The notes beneath the pieces were generated by a model. That model searched no databases. It was given only the letters and a program-made list of their open reading frames with translations, and was not told where the DNA came from. This document shows, piece by piece, positions 16,876-24,735 of a DNA stretch of 43,886 nucleotides. The DNA is from Ureibacillus thermosphaericus. GTDB taxonomy: Bacteria; Bacillota; Bacilli; Bacillales_A; Planococcaceae. The stretch lies in assembly GCF_012396605.1 (NCBI RefSeq), contig NZ_JAAXPW010000028.1, forward strand, positions 1 through 43,886. The letters run 5' to 3'. A program made the position numbers and the translations under genes. The stretch's first letter is position 1. Each line of letters starts with the position of its first letter.

Positions 16876-18135
16876 ATGGTGATGAAGGACAAAGAGGTAA
16901 ATGCTTCAATCTCTGGGAATCATCAAAATGGAGGAAATGGGTTTTTGAAATTTTTGAAAATTTTAGGTCCTGGTCTTATTACTTCGGCACTTGTATTAGG
17001 GCCAGGTTCCATCACATTAAACTCAAAAATTGGCGCAATTTATGGAACTGAATTAGTGTGGTCTATCATTGTCGCTGTCATCTTAATGGCCTGTTATACA
17101 GAAATGGCAGCAAGAATAGGGATTGCCGGAAAAGATACGTTTATTAATCTAGTGAAAGAAAAATGGGGGAAATGGGCAGGGGTCATTATTGGAATTGGTG
17201 CATTTTTAGTTTGTTCTTCATTCCAAGCTGGGAATGCAATTGGAACGGGGATTGCGGTTGAAGCGATTACTGGTATCAGTTCAAAAGTTTGGATTATTGT
17301 AGGTACTTTACTTGGCGTAGCTTTATTATTTTTAACGCAATTTTATAAAGTGCTGGAAAAATTGATGTTGGCTTTAGTCATTTTGATGTTATTCGCCTTC
17401 TTAATTACGTTAATCATCGTAAAACCTTCGATTGTCGACATTTTTAGCGGATTTGTACCTAGATTCCCTGAAGGTAGTATGGCACTAGTAATTGCTTTAA
17501 TAGCGACTTCATTCTCAATCGTAGGTGCTATCTATCAATCGTATTTAGTGCGTGAAAAAGGAGTAGGTCGAAAAGAGGTTCAAGAGAGTAAATTTGAAGC
17601 AATTTTCGGGATATTCTTATTAGGATTTATTTCATTCTTAATCATGATCACTGCTGCAACTGTATTAAAGCCTGAAGGAATTTTGGTGAACAATGCTATT
17701 GAAATGGCGGGTATTTTAAAACCATCATTTGGTAGTTTTGCAGTGTTTATTTTTGTACTCGGTTTATTCGGTGCTTCCTATTCATCATTAATAGGAAATG
17801 CCACAATTGGAGGCGGGCTACTGGCTGATGGTCTGGGGTTAGGGCATCAATTATCATCGATGAAAGTGAAAATCGCCATCATTATTGTAATGCTGTTTGG
17901 TTCGTTTATTGCATTAATTTTTGACGGAAACCCTGTGAACTTAATTACCTTTGCTCAAGGTGTGACGATTTTTGTAGTTCCGTTTATCGCAATTGCCATT
18001 TTAGTAATCGCCAACTCCAAAGAAATTATGGGGGACTTGAAAAATAAATTGTTAAGTAATGTACTCGGTATTATTGGGTTATTGCTACTCATTTATTTAG
18101 CATTTAATAACTTCAAAAATATATTCTTATCTTAG
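16876..18135 (+). CDS. Nramp-family transporter with altered substrate-site motifs
   Basis: A 419-residue polytopic membrane protein of the Nramp/SLC11 fold with about 11 helices. The start at 16876 is chosen because AGGGGG lies 9 nt upstream; an ATG at 16867 abuts it too closely. In canonical Nramp proteins helix 1 carries DPGN and helix 6 carries MPH(N), which bind the metal. Here the helix-1 motif reads LGPGSI (Asp to Gly, Asn to Ser) and helix 6 reads IVGAIYQSYLVRE (Met and Pro-His replaced). The transition-metal ligands are therefore gone. It heads a co-directional operon with an SDR, a DapA-like aldolase and a Gfo/Idh protein, which suggests uptake of an organic solute or a different cation rather than manganese. 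The fold assignment is firm; the substrate is unknown. Confidence 0.8.
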   Translation: MVMKDKEVNASISGNHQNGGNGFLKFLKILGPGLITSALVLGPGSITLNSKIGAIYGTELVWSIIVAVILMACYTEMAARIGIAGKDTFINLVKEKWGKWAGVIIGIGAFLVCSSFQAGNAIGTGIAVEAITGISSKVWIIVGTLLGVALLFLTQFYKVLEKLMLALVILMLFAFLITLIIVKPSIVDIFSGFVPRFPEGSMALVIALIATSFSIVGAIYQSYLVREKGVGRKEVQESKFEAIFGIFLLGFISFLIMITAATVLKPEGILVNNAIEMAGILKPSFGSFAVFIFVLGLFGASYSSLIGNATIGGGLLADGLGLGHQLSSMKVKIAIIIVMLFGSFIALIFDGNPVNLITFAQGVTIFVVPFIAIAILVIANSKEIMGDLKNKLLSNVLGIIGLLLLIYLAFNNFKNIFLS

Positions 18136-18146
18136 GAGGAAAAGCA

Positions 18147-19166
18147 ATGATTGCAACAGTTGAACAACTTGAAGAATTTATGTCTACTCCAACAAAAGCA
18201 TTAATTGAGGATGTGAAAAAGTTAAATGGTGATTTTATTATCCTTGGGGTTGGAGGGAAAATGGGGCCAACTCTAGCCTATCTATTAAAAAATGCGATTA
18301 ATGAAGCGGGGACAAATCAGCGAGTAATCGGTGTTTCAAGATTTTCAAATAAAGATTTAGAGACAAAACTAAATTCGAAAGGTATCGAAACAATTTCTTG
18401 TGATCTGTTAAATGATTCAGAGCTTCAACAACTACCTAAGGCCAAAAATGTCATTTTTATGGCGGGAAATAAATTTGGAACAGTTGGAAACGAACATTTT
18501 ACTTGGGCGATGAACAGCTACTTGCCTGGACGTGTTGCCGAGCATTATAAAGATTCAAGAATCGTCGTATTTTCTACAGGGAATGTCTATCCGCTAACAG
18601 AAGTAAAAACGGGTGGCTGTGATGAGTCGGTTACACCTAATCCGGTGGGAGAGTATGGTCAATCGACTTTAGGAAGAGAGAGAGTATTTACGTATTTTTC
18701 TCATAAAAATCAAACGAAGATGTCCATTTTTCGTCTGAATTATGCAATTGATCTTCGTTATGGCGTGTTAGTGGAAATTGCAAAAGCGGTTTATCATAAT
18801 CAACCGATAGATGTAACGATGGGGCATGTAAATGTCATTTGGCAAGGTGATGCCAATGAGTTTGCGATTCGGTCATTAATACATGCTTCTTCACCTCCGA
18901 CAATTTTTAATGTGACGGGACCTGAATTGTTATCGGTACGTTGGTTAGCAAATGAATTTGCCAAAATCTTTGGGAAAGAAGCTAACATCGTTGGTGAAGA
19001 AGCGGATACAGCATTATTAAGCAATGCGTCGAAAGCACATCAAACTTTTGGTTATCCATCCGTTTCTGTAAAAGAAATGATTCAATTAATTGCCGATTGG
19101 ATTCAACATAATGGTGAGCTTCTCAATAAACCGAGCCATTTCCAAGAGCGAAAGGGGCAGTTTTAA
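18147..19166 (+). CDS. NAD-dependent epimerase/dehydratase family protein (extended SDR)
   Basis: A 339-residue Rossmann protein. The nucleotide-binding loop is IILGVGGKMG (about 29-38). VIFMAGNKFG (about 104-113) matches the strand-4 region, and STGNVYP (about 145) carries the catalytic-site Ser region. The expected YxxxK is degenerate: EYGQSTLGRE puts Thr where the catalytic Lys should be. AGGAGG precedes the ATG, 11 bp after the transporter stop. Its stop overlaps the next start (TAATG), so it is translationally coupled to the aldolase. It probably acts on a sugar-like or hydroxy-acid intermediate of the pathway served by the transporter; the reaction is not identifiable. Confidence 0.8.
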   Translation: MIATVEQLEEFMSTPTKALIEDVKKLNGDFIILGVGGKMGPTLAYLLKNAINEAGTNQRVIGVSRFSNKDLETKLNSKGIETISCDLLNDSELQQLPKAKNVIFMAGNKFGTVGNEHFTWAMNSYLPGRVAEHYKDSRIVVFSTGNVYPLTEVKTGGCDESVTPNPVGEYGQSTLGRERVFTYFSHKNQTKMSIFRLNYAIDLRYGVLVEIAKAVYHNQPIDVTMGHVNVIWQGDANEFAIRSLIHASSPPTIFNVTGPELLSVRWLANEFAKIFGKEANIVGEEADTALLSNASKAHQTFGYPSVSVKEMIQLIADWIQHNGELLNKPSHFQERKGQF

Positions 19167-20212
19167 TGTTAAGAGATGTGGTAAAAGAAAAATTAATGGA
19201 TGGCGCATTTATACCTGCTCACCCGTTAGCATTATTTGAAGATAAATCTTTTGATGAAGAATCGCAACGTCTATTGACACGATATTATATCGAGTCGGGG
19301 GTAGATGGTGTAGCGGTTGGAGTTCATACGACACAGTTTGAGATTCACCAAGTTTTCGAGTTTTATCAACAAGTATTAAAAACAGCTATAGAGGAAATTT
19401 CTGCTCATGCAAAATCGGATTTTATTAAAATTGCAGGGGTCAGTGGGGAAATAGAGCAAGCGATAAAAGAAGCACAATTTGCAAAAGAAATTGGATATGA
19501 TCTTGTATTATTAAGCAATAATGGGCTATTTCATTATACTGAAGAAGAATTGTTGCAACGAGCAAGGGAAATTGCATCTATTATTCCAATTATAGGATTT
19601 TATTTACAGCCAGCAGTTGGTGGCCGTATATTTACGACTGATTTTTGGAAACAGTTTTGTGAAATTCCGAATGCCTATGCAATTAAAGTCGCTCCTTTCG
19701 ACAGGTATTTAACAATAGATGTGGCACGGGCGGTCTTACACTCAAGCCGTTGGAATGAGATTGCCCTTTATACAGGCAATGACGATTCAATAATTCATGA
19801 TTTATTCACAGTATTTGAAGAGGAAGTCGATGGTGAAATTAGGAAGAAACGATTTGCCGGTGGATTGTTAGGTCATTGGGCAGTCTGGACTTCAAAAGCT
19901 GTGGAACTATTCCGTAGCATTAAAGAAGAACGGGAAAAAGATGTTATTCATTCCAAATGGATGAAGATTGCTCAAGAAGTAACCCATGCAAATGCAGCAT
20001 TTTTCGATTCGCATAATCATTTTAAAGGAAGTATTGCAGGTATCAATGAAGTATTGCGCCGACAAGGATTAATTCGCTCGAATAAATGTTTAAGCGAACG
20101 GGAAGTGCTGAGCAAAGGACAGTTGGAATTAATTGATGAAGTTTATAAATTGTACCCTCATCTTCACGATGATGAATTTGTAAAAAATTTTCTAAATAAG
20201 CAGTCAGTATAA
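19166..20212 (+). CDS. DapA-like (dihydrodipicolinate synthase/N-acetylneuraminate lyase family) aldolase
   Basis: A 348-residue TIM-barrel protein, longer than the typical 290. Family features: AFIPAHPLALFEDKSFDEES at the N-terminus, GVDGVAVGVHT (substrate-loop position), AGVSGEIEQAIKEAQFAKEI (the usual GSNST-to-barrel segment), Tyr in IGFYLQPAVGG, and the Schiff-base lysine Lys174 in YAIKVAPFDRY. Enzymes of this fold cleave or condense 2-keto acids via a lysine imine. Its start overlaps the upstream stop by one base. In this operon it is likely the carbon-carbon bond-cleaving step of a catabolic pathway, because no lysine-biosynthesis genes are adjacent. A 10-bp hairpin follows the stop. 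Confidence 0.85.
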   Translation: MLRDVVKEKLMDGAFIPAHPLALFEDKSFDEESQRLLTRYYIESGVDGVAVGVHTTQFEIHQVFEFYQQVLKTAIEEISAHAKSDFIKIAGVSGEIEQAIKEAQFAKEIGYDLVLLSNNGLFHYTEEELLQRAREIASIIPIIGFYLQPAVGGRIFTTDFWKQFCEIPNAYAIKVAPFDRYLTIDVARAVLHSSRWNEIALYTGNDDSIIHDLFTVFEEEVDGEIRKKRFAGGLLGHWAVWTSKAVELFRSIKEEREKDVIHSKWMKIAQEVTHANAAFFDSHNHFKGSIAGINEVLRRQGLIRSNKCLSEREVLSKGQLELIDEVYKLYPHLHDDEFVKNFLNKQSV

Positions 20213-20220
20213 GAAAATAG

Positions 20221-20260
20221 TAATCGAATGGTTTATGATTAAATCATTCGATTATTCTTT
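20221..20260 (+). terminator. Hairpin between aldolase and regulator genes
   Basis: TAATCGAATG/CATTCGATTA form 10 bp with a 14-nt loop, followed by a mixed T-rich tail (TTCTTTATTT). It is a moderate terminator or attenuator, so the regulator may be expressed at a lower level than the upstream genes. Confidence 0.55.
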
Positions 20261-20278
20261 ATTTGGAGGTTGAATGGG

Positions 20279-21562
20279 ATGATCAAAATAGGCTTTATTG
20301 GGCCAACATGGATTGAAAAACTAATCAAAAAAAGTTTTTCAATGTTTCCGAATATTGAAGTAGTCTATCGATTTTCCGATGAAATTTACGATGCGATTAC
20401 TTTTACAAAAGAGCTAATGAATAAAGTCGATTGCATATTGTATTCCAGTAGGACAACCTACTTATTAGTAAAAGATCATATAAATGATTCCATTGAATCA
20501 TATTACATCCCTTTAAAAGGTTCTGGTTTTTTTGAAGCTCTTTTTTACTTAATTAAAGATCATCCAATTCAATTTATTAGCATCGATGGATTAGCTAAAG
20601 AATATATACAAAGCGTGATCTGTGAAATTGAAGGAATTGATTATACAATTGTTGAACATTTAGGAATAGTAGAGGGATATGAAAAAATAGTACAACGTCA
20701 TCTTGAAGCAATTGAAGGGAAATCCAATGTAGGAATTATTACTTCAATTAAGAAAGTGCAAGATGCCCTTAAACAATATCATCTTCCAGTCGTTTGGCTG
20801 AAACCGACGCAACAAGATATTATCGTTTGCATTGAACGAATTTTACTTTCTTCGACTCAAAGAAGAAAAAGAGAGAACCAAGTGATATACGGAAAATTCC
20901 TAATAGAATTTAAAGATCAAAATGTACAATCGCTAAATAAAAAAGCACGAGTGAAAAATAAGTTAGAAAAAGCCCTTTATCGATTTGTTGATGATATGTA
21001 TGGCTATATTATTCCCGTGAGTGAAACTGAATATCATTTCATTGCTTATCGAGGCGATTTTGAACGAATAACGGAAGGCTATAAAGTTCTAAATATCTTT
21101 AAAGAAATCAATCAATATAAAGAGTTAAAGGTGATGTTAGGGGTAGGATTTGGTATGTCCATCCCTGTTTCAGTTTTCCATGCAGATGTGGCATTAAAGC
21201 AATGTCAGCAACATTCAACGAATATTGCGTTTATCGTCAATGAAGAACGTAATGTCATCGGGCCAATTATTATTAATATACCGACCGTTTATCAATTAAC
21301 AGATCATGAGAAAGAATTTCAAACGAGGCAAATTGAAACAATTAAGAAATATTTATTGAAAAACAATTTAAATTATTTTACATCTGATGAGGTAGCCATT
21401 AATTTAAACGTTACAAAACGGACTGCCAATCGCATTATTTCAAATTGGCTAGATTCCAATTTAATTGAGTTTTTCGGTTTGGAAAAAGTAAATGGCAGAG
21501 GTAGACCTAGACAATGTTATGTCTTTAAGGAGGCAAGTTATGAAAATCGGATTAATCGGTAA
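20279..21562 (+). CDS. Transcription regulator with C-terminal winged helix
   Basis: A 427-residue protein. The start at ATG 20279 is preferred over TTG 20270 because GGAGGT ends 8 nt upstream of the ATG and overlaps the TTG. The N-terminal half (MIKIGFIGPTWIEKLIKKSF ...) looks like a sensor domain with a Rossmann-like periodic layout. The middle (about 195-330: VDDMYGYIIPVSETEYHFIA, MLGVGFGMSIPVSVFHADVA) recalls a degenerate GGDEF/nucleotide-cyclase-like fold. The C-terminus has a winged helix (about 355-420: YFTSDEVAINLNVTKRTANR, then NGRGRPRQCYVF). It overlaps the next gene by 23 nt. It is the likely local regulator of this operon; the effector is unknown. Confidence 0.65.
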   Translation: MIKIGFIGPTWIEKLIKKSFSMFPNIEVVYRFSDEIYDAITFTKELMNKVDCILYSSRTTYLLVKDHINDSIESYYIPLKGSGFFEALFYLIKDHPIQFISIDGLAKEYIQSVICEIEGIDYTIVEHLGIVEGYEKIVQRHLEAIEGKSNVGIITSIKKVQDALKQYHLPVVWLKPTQQDIIVCIERILLSSTQRRKRENQVIYGKFLIEFKDQNVQSLNKKARVKNKLEKALYRFVDDMYGYIIPVSETEYHFIAYRGDFERITEGYKVLNIFKEINQYKELKVMLGVGFGMSIPVSVFHADVALKQCQQHSTNIAFIVNEERNVIGPIIINIPTVYQLTDHEKEFQTRQIETIKKYLLKNNLNYFTSDEVAINLNVTKRTANRIISNWLDSNLIEFFGLEKVNGRGRPRQCYVFKEASYENRINR

Positions 21563-22394
21563 TGATACTTCCCATGTTGAAATATTTTCGAGTATGTTAC
21601 ATGATGAAAATCATTCTTTTTATATAAACGATGTGGAGTTTAGTGGTTTTATTGAAAGCTATTCTGAAGATTTGCCGATTAGTCGGGACCGAGCCAAAAA
21701 ATATAAAAATGTATTACTATCCTATCATATACCAGAATTTGATGATGTTCAGACATTGAATGAAGAAGTAGATGCTTGGTGGATTATAACGGTTGACGGA
21801 AGAAATCATTTGCAATGGTTTGAAAAAATCGCCTCCTTTCAGAAACCCATATTCATTGATAAACCCATTACCATTGGGTTAGAGAATTTTGATCGGATGG
21901 TTGAGTTGGCTACACGATATGAAACGCCTATATTTTCATCTTCAAGTCTCAGATTTAGCGAACTATTAAAAGGCATTCATAAGGATGACGTTGAATTTCT
22001 CTATGGGTTTGGTCCTTTACCACTACAAGAGAAGATGCCAGGATATTATTGGTACGGCATTCATAGTCTAGAATGGATGGATGCTTTATTTGATTGTGAT
22101 GTTCGACAACTTGAAAGAAAACGATATGAACGTTATGAAATTGTTGAATTTTTATTTCAGGACGGCAGACGTGCAATTTTTCGTGGGGATTATGAATGGC
22201 ATGATCAGTTTGGCGGAGTTGTCCATTGCAAAGGATTGCCTCCAAAAATGCTTGAGTTTTGGAAAATGAAGAAATCTTATTATGTTTCTTTATTAGAAGA
22301 AGTATTGGAATTTTTTAAAAGTAAAAACCCTCCATTCAATATCCAACGTACGCGGAGAATCATTACTTGGATTGAAGAATTACAAAAGTTTTAG
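21540..22394 (+). CDS. Gfo/Idh/MocA-like oxidoreductase
   Basis: A 284-residue protein starting at ATG 21540, where AAGGAGGCAAGTT gives a near-perfect ribosome binding site; longer in-frame starts have none. The N-terminus MKIGLIGNDTSHVEIFSSML is a Rossmann start with a loose GxGxxx pattern. VDAWWIITVDGRNHLQWFEK and KPIFIDKPITIGLENFDRMV match the Gfo/Idh layout, where the usual EKP is DKP. The C-terminal sheet domain is short. It likely oxidises or reduces a sugar-acid-type intermediate with NAD(P). The gene starts inside the regulator coding region, so the two are translationally coupled. It ends the Nramp-like operon, followed by a terminator. Confidence 0.7.
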   Translation: MKIGLIGNDTSHVEIFSSMLHDENHSFYINDVEFSGFIESYSEDLPISRDRAKKYKNVLLSYHIPEFDDVQTLNEEVDAWWIITVDGRNHLQWFEKIASFQKPIFIDKPITIGLENFDRMVELATRYETPIFSSSSLRFSELLKGIHKDDVEFLYGFGPLPLQEKMPGYYWYGIHSLEWMDALFDCDVRQLERKRYERYEIVEFLFQDGRRAIFRGDYEWHDQFGGVVHCKGLPPKMLEFWKMKKSYYVSLLEEVLEFFKSKNPPFNIQRTRRIITWIEELQKF

Positions 22395-22453
22395 GTCAGT
22401 TCGGAATTTTATTACAAAGCCTCCTTCAAGTTAAAACATTTTCTATATAATGA

Positions 22454-22487
22454 AACATATCTCTCATGAAAGAGGATATGTTTTTTT
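22454..22487 (+). terminator. Terminator of the Nramp-like operon
   Basis: ACATATC/GATATGT with inner CTC/GAG pairs form the stem, followed by seven T. It lies about 60 bp after the oxidoreductase stop. Confidence 0.8.
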
Positions 22488-22545
22488 GTTTTTACGAGAG
22501 TGTTTTCAGCTTTTTTCGTTGGTATAAGTGAAAGGAGTGAAGCAA

Positions 22546-23097
22546 GTGAAAGATGTGATTTCGAAATTGAAGCTAAGACATGAAAAAGCACTTGCTTATG
22601 TTATTGATACATATATGCCTTATGTAAAGGCCATCGCTAAACAAATTTTAGAACAACCATGTGGAAACTGGGCGGTTGATGAATGTATAAATGATGTTTT
22701 TTTAGCTGTTTGGCAAAATAGTGACAAGTTTAGGGGAAGTGAAGAAGAATTAAAAAAATGGATTGGCACAATTGCAAAATATAAAGCGATCGACATATAT
22801 CGAAAACAGAAAAAAATGGAAGTGGTTTCATTGGAGCATTCCAATGAACAAATAAATTTCGAAACGGGGGAATTGCTTTATTTGAACAAAGAACAAAAAG
22901 AAAGGATTTTATTAAAAATGCAATTATTGCCTGAGTCAGAACGTGAACTATTTTTAATGAAATATTACTTAGATCTTACAAATGGAGAAATTGCAGATGC
23001 ATTAGGAATTACCAAATCTGCCGTTGAAAATCGATTATATCGAGGGAAGAAAAAGTTAGGAAAAATCCTTTCTGATGGGAGTGAAAAGAATGGATGA
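22546..23097 (+). CDS. ECF-type RNA polymerase sigma factor
   Basis: A 183-residue sigma-70 family protein with regions 2 and 4 only. The start is GTG 22546, because AAGGAG sits 8 nt upstream; GTG 22528 overlaps poorly placed signals. Region 2: AVDECINDVFLAVWQNSDKF and KWIGTIAKYKAIDIYRKQ (about 40-88). Region 4: LPESERELFLMKYYLDLTNG and IADALGITKSAVENRLYRGK (about 123-170). It directs transcription of a small regulon, probably including its own operon. The next gene starts inside its last codons (ATGGATGA), the normal arrangement with a cognate anti-sigma factor. Confidence 0.92.
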   Translation: MKDVISKLKLRHEKALAYVIDTYMPYVKAIAKQILEQPCGNWAVDECINDVFLAVWQNSDKFRGSEEELKKWIGTIAKYKAIDIYRKQKKMEVVSLEHSNEQINFETGELLYLNKEQKERILLKMQLLPESERELFLMKYYLDLTNGEIADALGITKSAVENRLYRGKKKLGKILSDGSEKNG

Positions 23098-24082
23098 ATT
23101 AAAGAAAATGCTTCAATTAAATGTGGATGAAATTGAGCCTGAAAAAGTCAGCCGTTTTGAGAAAAAACGAGTATTACAATTTGTTTTACAGAAAAAAAAG
23201 AACCATTCAATGAAATATATCGCTGCATCTTGTTTACTTGCTGGAGGAATTGGTTCAACCGCAGTCTTTTTATCGCCAACAATCGCTTCCCATATCCCAT
23301 TAGCTAACCAAATTGTCGAATATTTTAAAGGCGAGACATCGCAATTTCAGTATTTTGAAGACTATGCAACGGGAATTGATGCCATTCAAGAAAGCAATGG
23401 AATTACAATTGAAATTGTTGATGCAATTTACGACGGAACGACAGTAACGCTTACCTTTGCCATTGAAACGGAAAAAGATTTAGGTGAACATCCAAGTTTT
23501 GATAAGCCTATTAAAATCAATGGAGAAATCGAAGGCTCTTCCGTTACTTGGACGAAAAAACGGTCAGATACATCTTATGTTGGGGTTATTACGCTGACAC
23601 CTGAATTAAATGGACGATCGCCACGCACTGTAAAACTAACTTGGAATCCTAGAAGTGTTTGGAATCATGATACAAATGAAAACTTTGAAGGTGATTGGGC
23701 TTATGAATTTCACTTAAAAAAGATTGATGTGAAAGGAATAAAAGCCAATTATCGAGATTCGAAAAATGGTTTTACAATCTTTGTTCCTTCACTTGATATA
23801 ACTGGCTATACAATCAATCTTCATTACAAGATTCAGATGCCGTCCAATTACGCGCTATACAATTTGCCGTATGTGACTGGTTTTGATGTGAAAGACGAGT
23901 TCGGTAATACTTACGAAATGATTACGAATTTGACAGGCAGTACGACGAAACACGCGGCGAAAGGGTCTTTTACGTTTGCAAACATTCAAAGCGGAACAAA
24001 AGAACTAATCATTACACCGAAACTTTACAATGATAATGAAGAAATCATCTTTGATTCTTTTGAAGTAACAATTTCAAAATAA
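23090..24082 (+). CDS. DUF4179-type membrane anti-sigma factor
   Basis: A 330-residue protein. ATG 23090 overlaps the sigma stop by 8 nt, with GGGAG upstream; an ATG at 23075 is also possible but lacks a good site. A cytoplasmic N-terminus (about 1-40, MDELKKMLQLNVDEI...) would bind sigma. One transmembrane helix follows (about 41-62, YIAASCLLAGGIGSTAVFL). The outer domain is the beta-rich DUF4179 type (GITIEIVDAIYDGTTVTLTF, about 99-118). Proteins of this family pair with ECF sigma factors and hold them at the membrane. The signal released here is unknown. Confidence 0.85.
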   Translation: MDELKKMLQLNVDEIEPEKVSRFEKKRVLQFVLQKKKNHSMKYIAASCLLAGGIGSTAVFLSPTIASHIPLANQIVEYFKGETSQFQYFEDYATGIDAIQESNGITIEIVDAIYDGTTVTLTFAIETEKDLGEHPSFDKPIKINGEIEGSSVTWTKKRSDTSYVGVITLTPELNGRSPRTVKLTWNPRSVWNHDTNENFEGDWAYEFHLKKIDVKGIKANYRDSKNGFTIFVPSLDITGYTINLHYKIQMPSNYALYNLPYVTGFDVKDEFGNTYEMITNLTGSTTKHAAKGSFTFANIQSGTKELIITPKLYNDNEEIIFDSFEVTISK

Positions 24083-24154
24083 TGATGTTGCTAAATTGTG
24101 GCATACGCAATTTCACCTAAAGTTGTACAAAATAAGACAACGGAGGTGAAAAGG

Positions 24155-24292
24155 ATGAAAAAGAAAAATAAAATGAATCTTAATTCAGGCAGTCAAAAAT
24201 ATAACAGAAGAAAAAGAGCAGAAGAGATAGCAAGAGAATTTGACCACAATGTTGCCAATAAACGAAACCGCAAGACGAATGATAAATCGTAA
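24155..24292 (+). CDS. Small basic protein, 45 residues
   Basis: The start is ATG 24155, directed by CGGAGGTG 7-14 nt upstream; the frame is open further upstream without a signal. The protein is very basic (MKKKNKMNLNSGSQKYNRRK ... KRNRKTNDKS) with one amphipathic helix (RAEEIAREFDHN). Composition resembles small spore-associated or nucleic-acid-binding peptides, but I do not recognise a family. It lies downstream of the anti-sigma gene, 72 bp away, before a strong terminator, so it may be the third gene of the ECF operon. Confidence 0.6.
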   Translation: MKKKNKMNLNSGSQKYNRRKRAEEIAREFDHNVANKRNRKTNDKS

Positions 24293-24321
24293 TAAACAGT
24301 AACCAAAACCGTTTAGTCATT

Positions 24322-24372
24322 CTCCCAATTAGGTAAGTAATGAATGAACTAATTCCTAATTGGGAGATTTTT
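24322..24372 (+). terminator. Terminator of the ECF operon
   Basis: A perfect 12-bp stem CTCCCAATTAGG/CCTAATTGGGAG with a 21-nt loop is followed by ATTTTTG. Confidence 0.75.
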
Positions 24373-24735
24373 GATTATAAATCACCATCTCATTTTGCAT
24401 GGTTGAATGCCAAAAACGATGGGGATATTTGAAAAAAATAGAAAATAAATCAATAAAATTTAGTAAATTAGTACGAAATCCAATCGATTGGAACCCTATG
24501 CCTAGTAATGAGATATAAATCATGTTAACCTTACACTATCGGTCGGTTGGGCAAAAATAAGTTGATGAGAAGTTTTACCAGGCATTACAACGTACATCAC
24601 AAAGTTTTATATCTGAATATTCGGTAAATTGAAGTTGGGTGTGCTTATTCAGTTGCAATGCATTATAAAACTTTTCGTATAGGATTGATTTGAACAACCT
24701 ACCGAAATGATATTCATTTTGGAGGGGTAGATAAG
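24373..24735 (+). promoter_or_regulatory. Upstream region of opuAC with a perfect palindrome
   Basis: There is no gene in 363 bases. The perfect 12-bp palindrome CCAATCGATTGG (24480-24491) is a possible operator. The remainder is AT-rich. GGAGGGG precedes the opuAC start. Confidence 0.35.
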
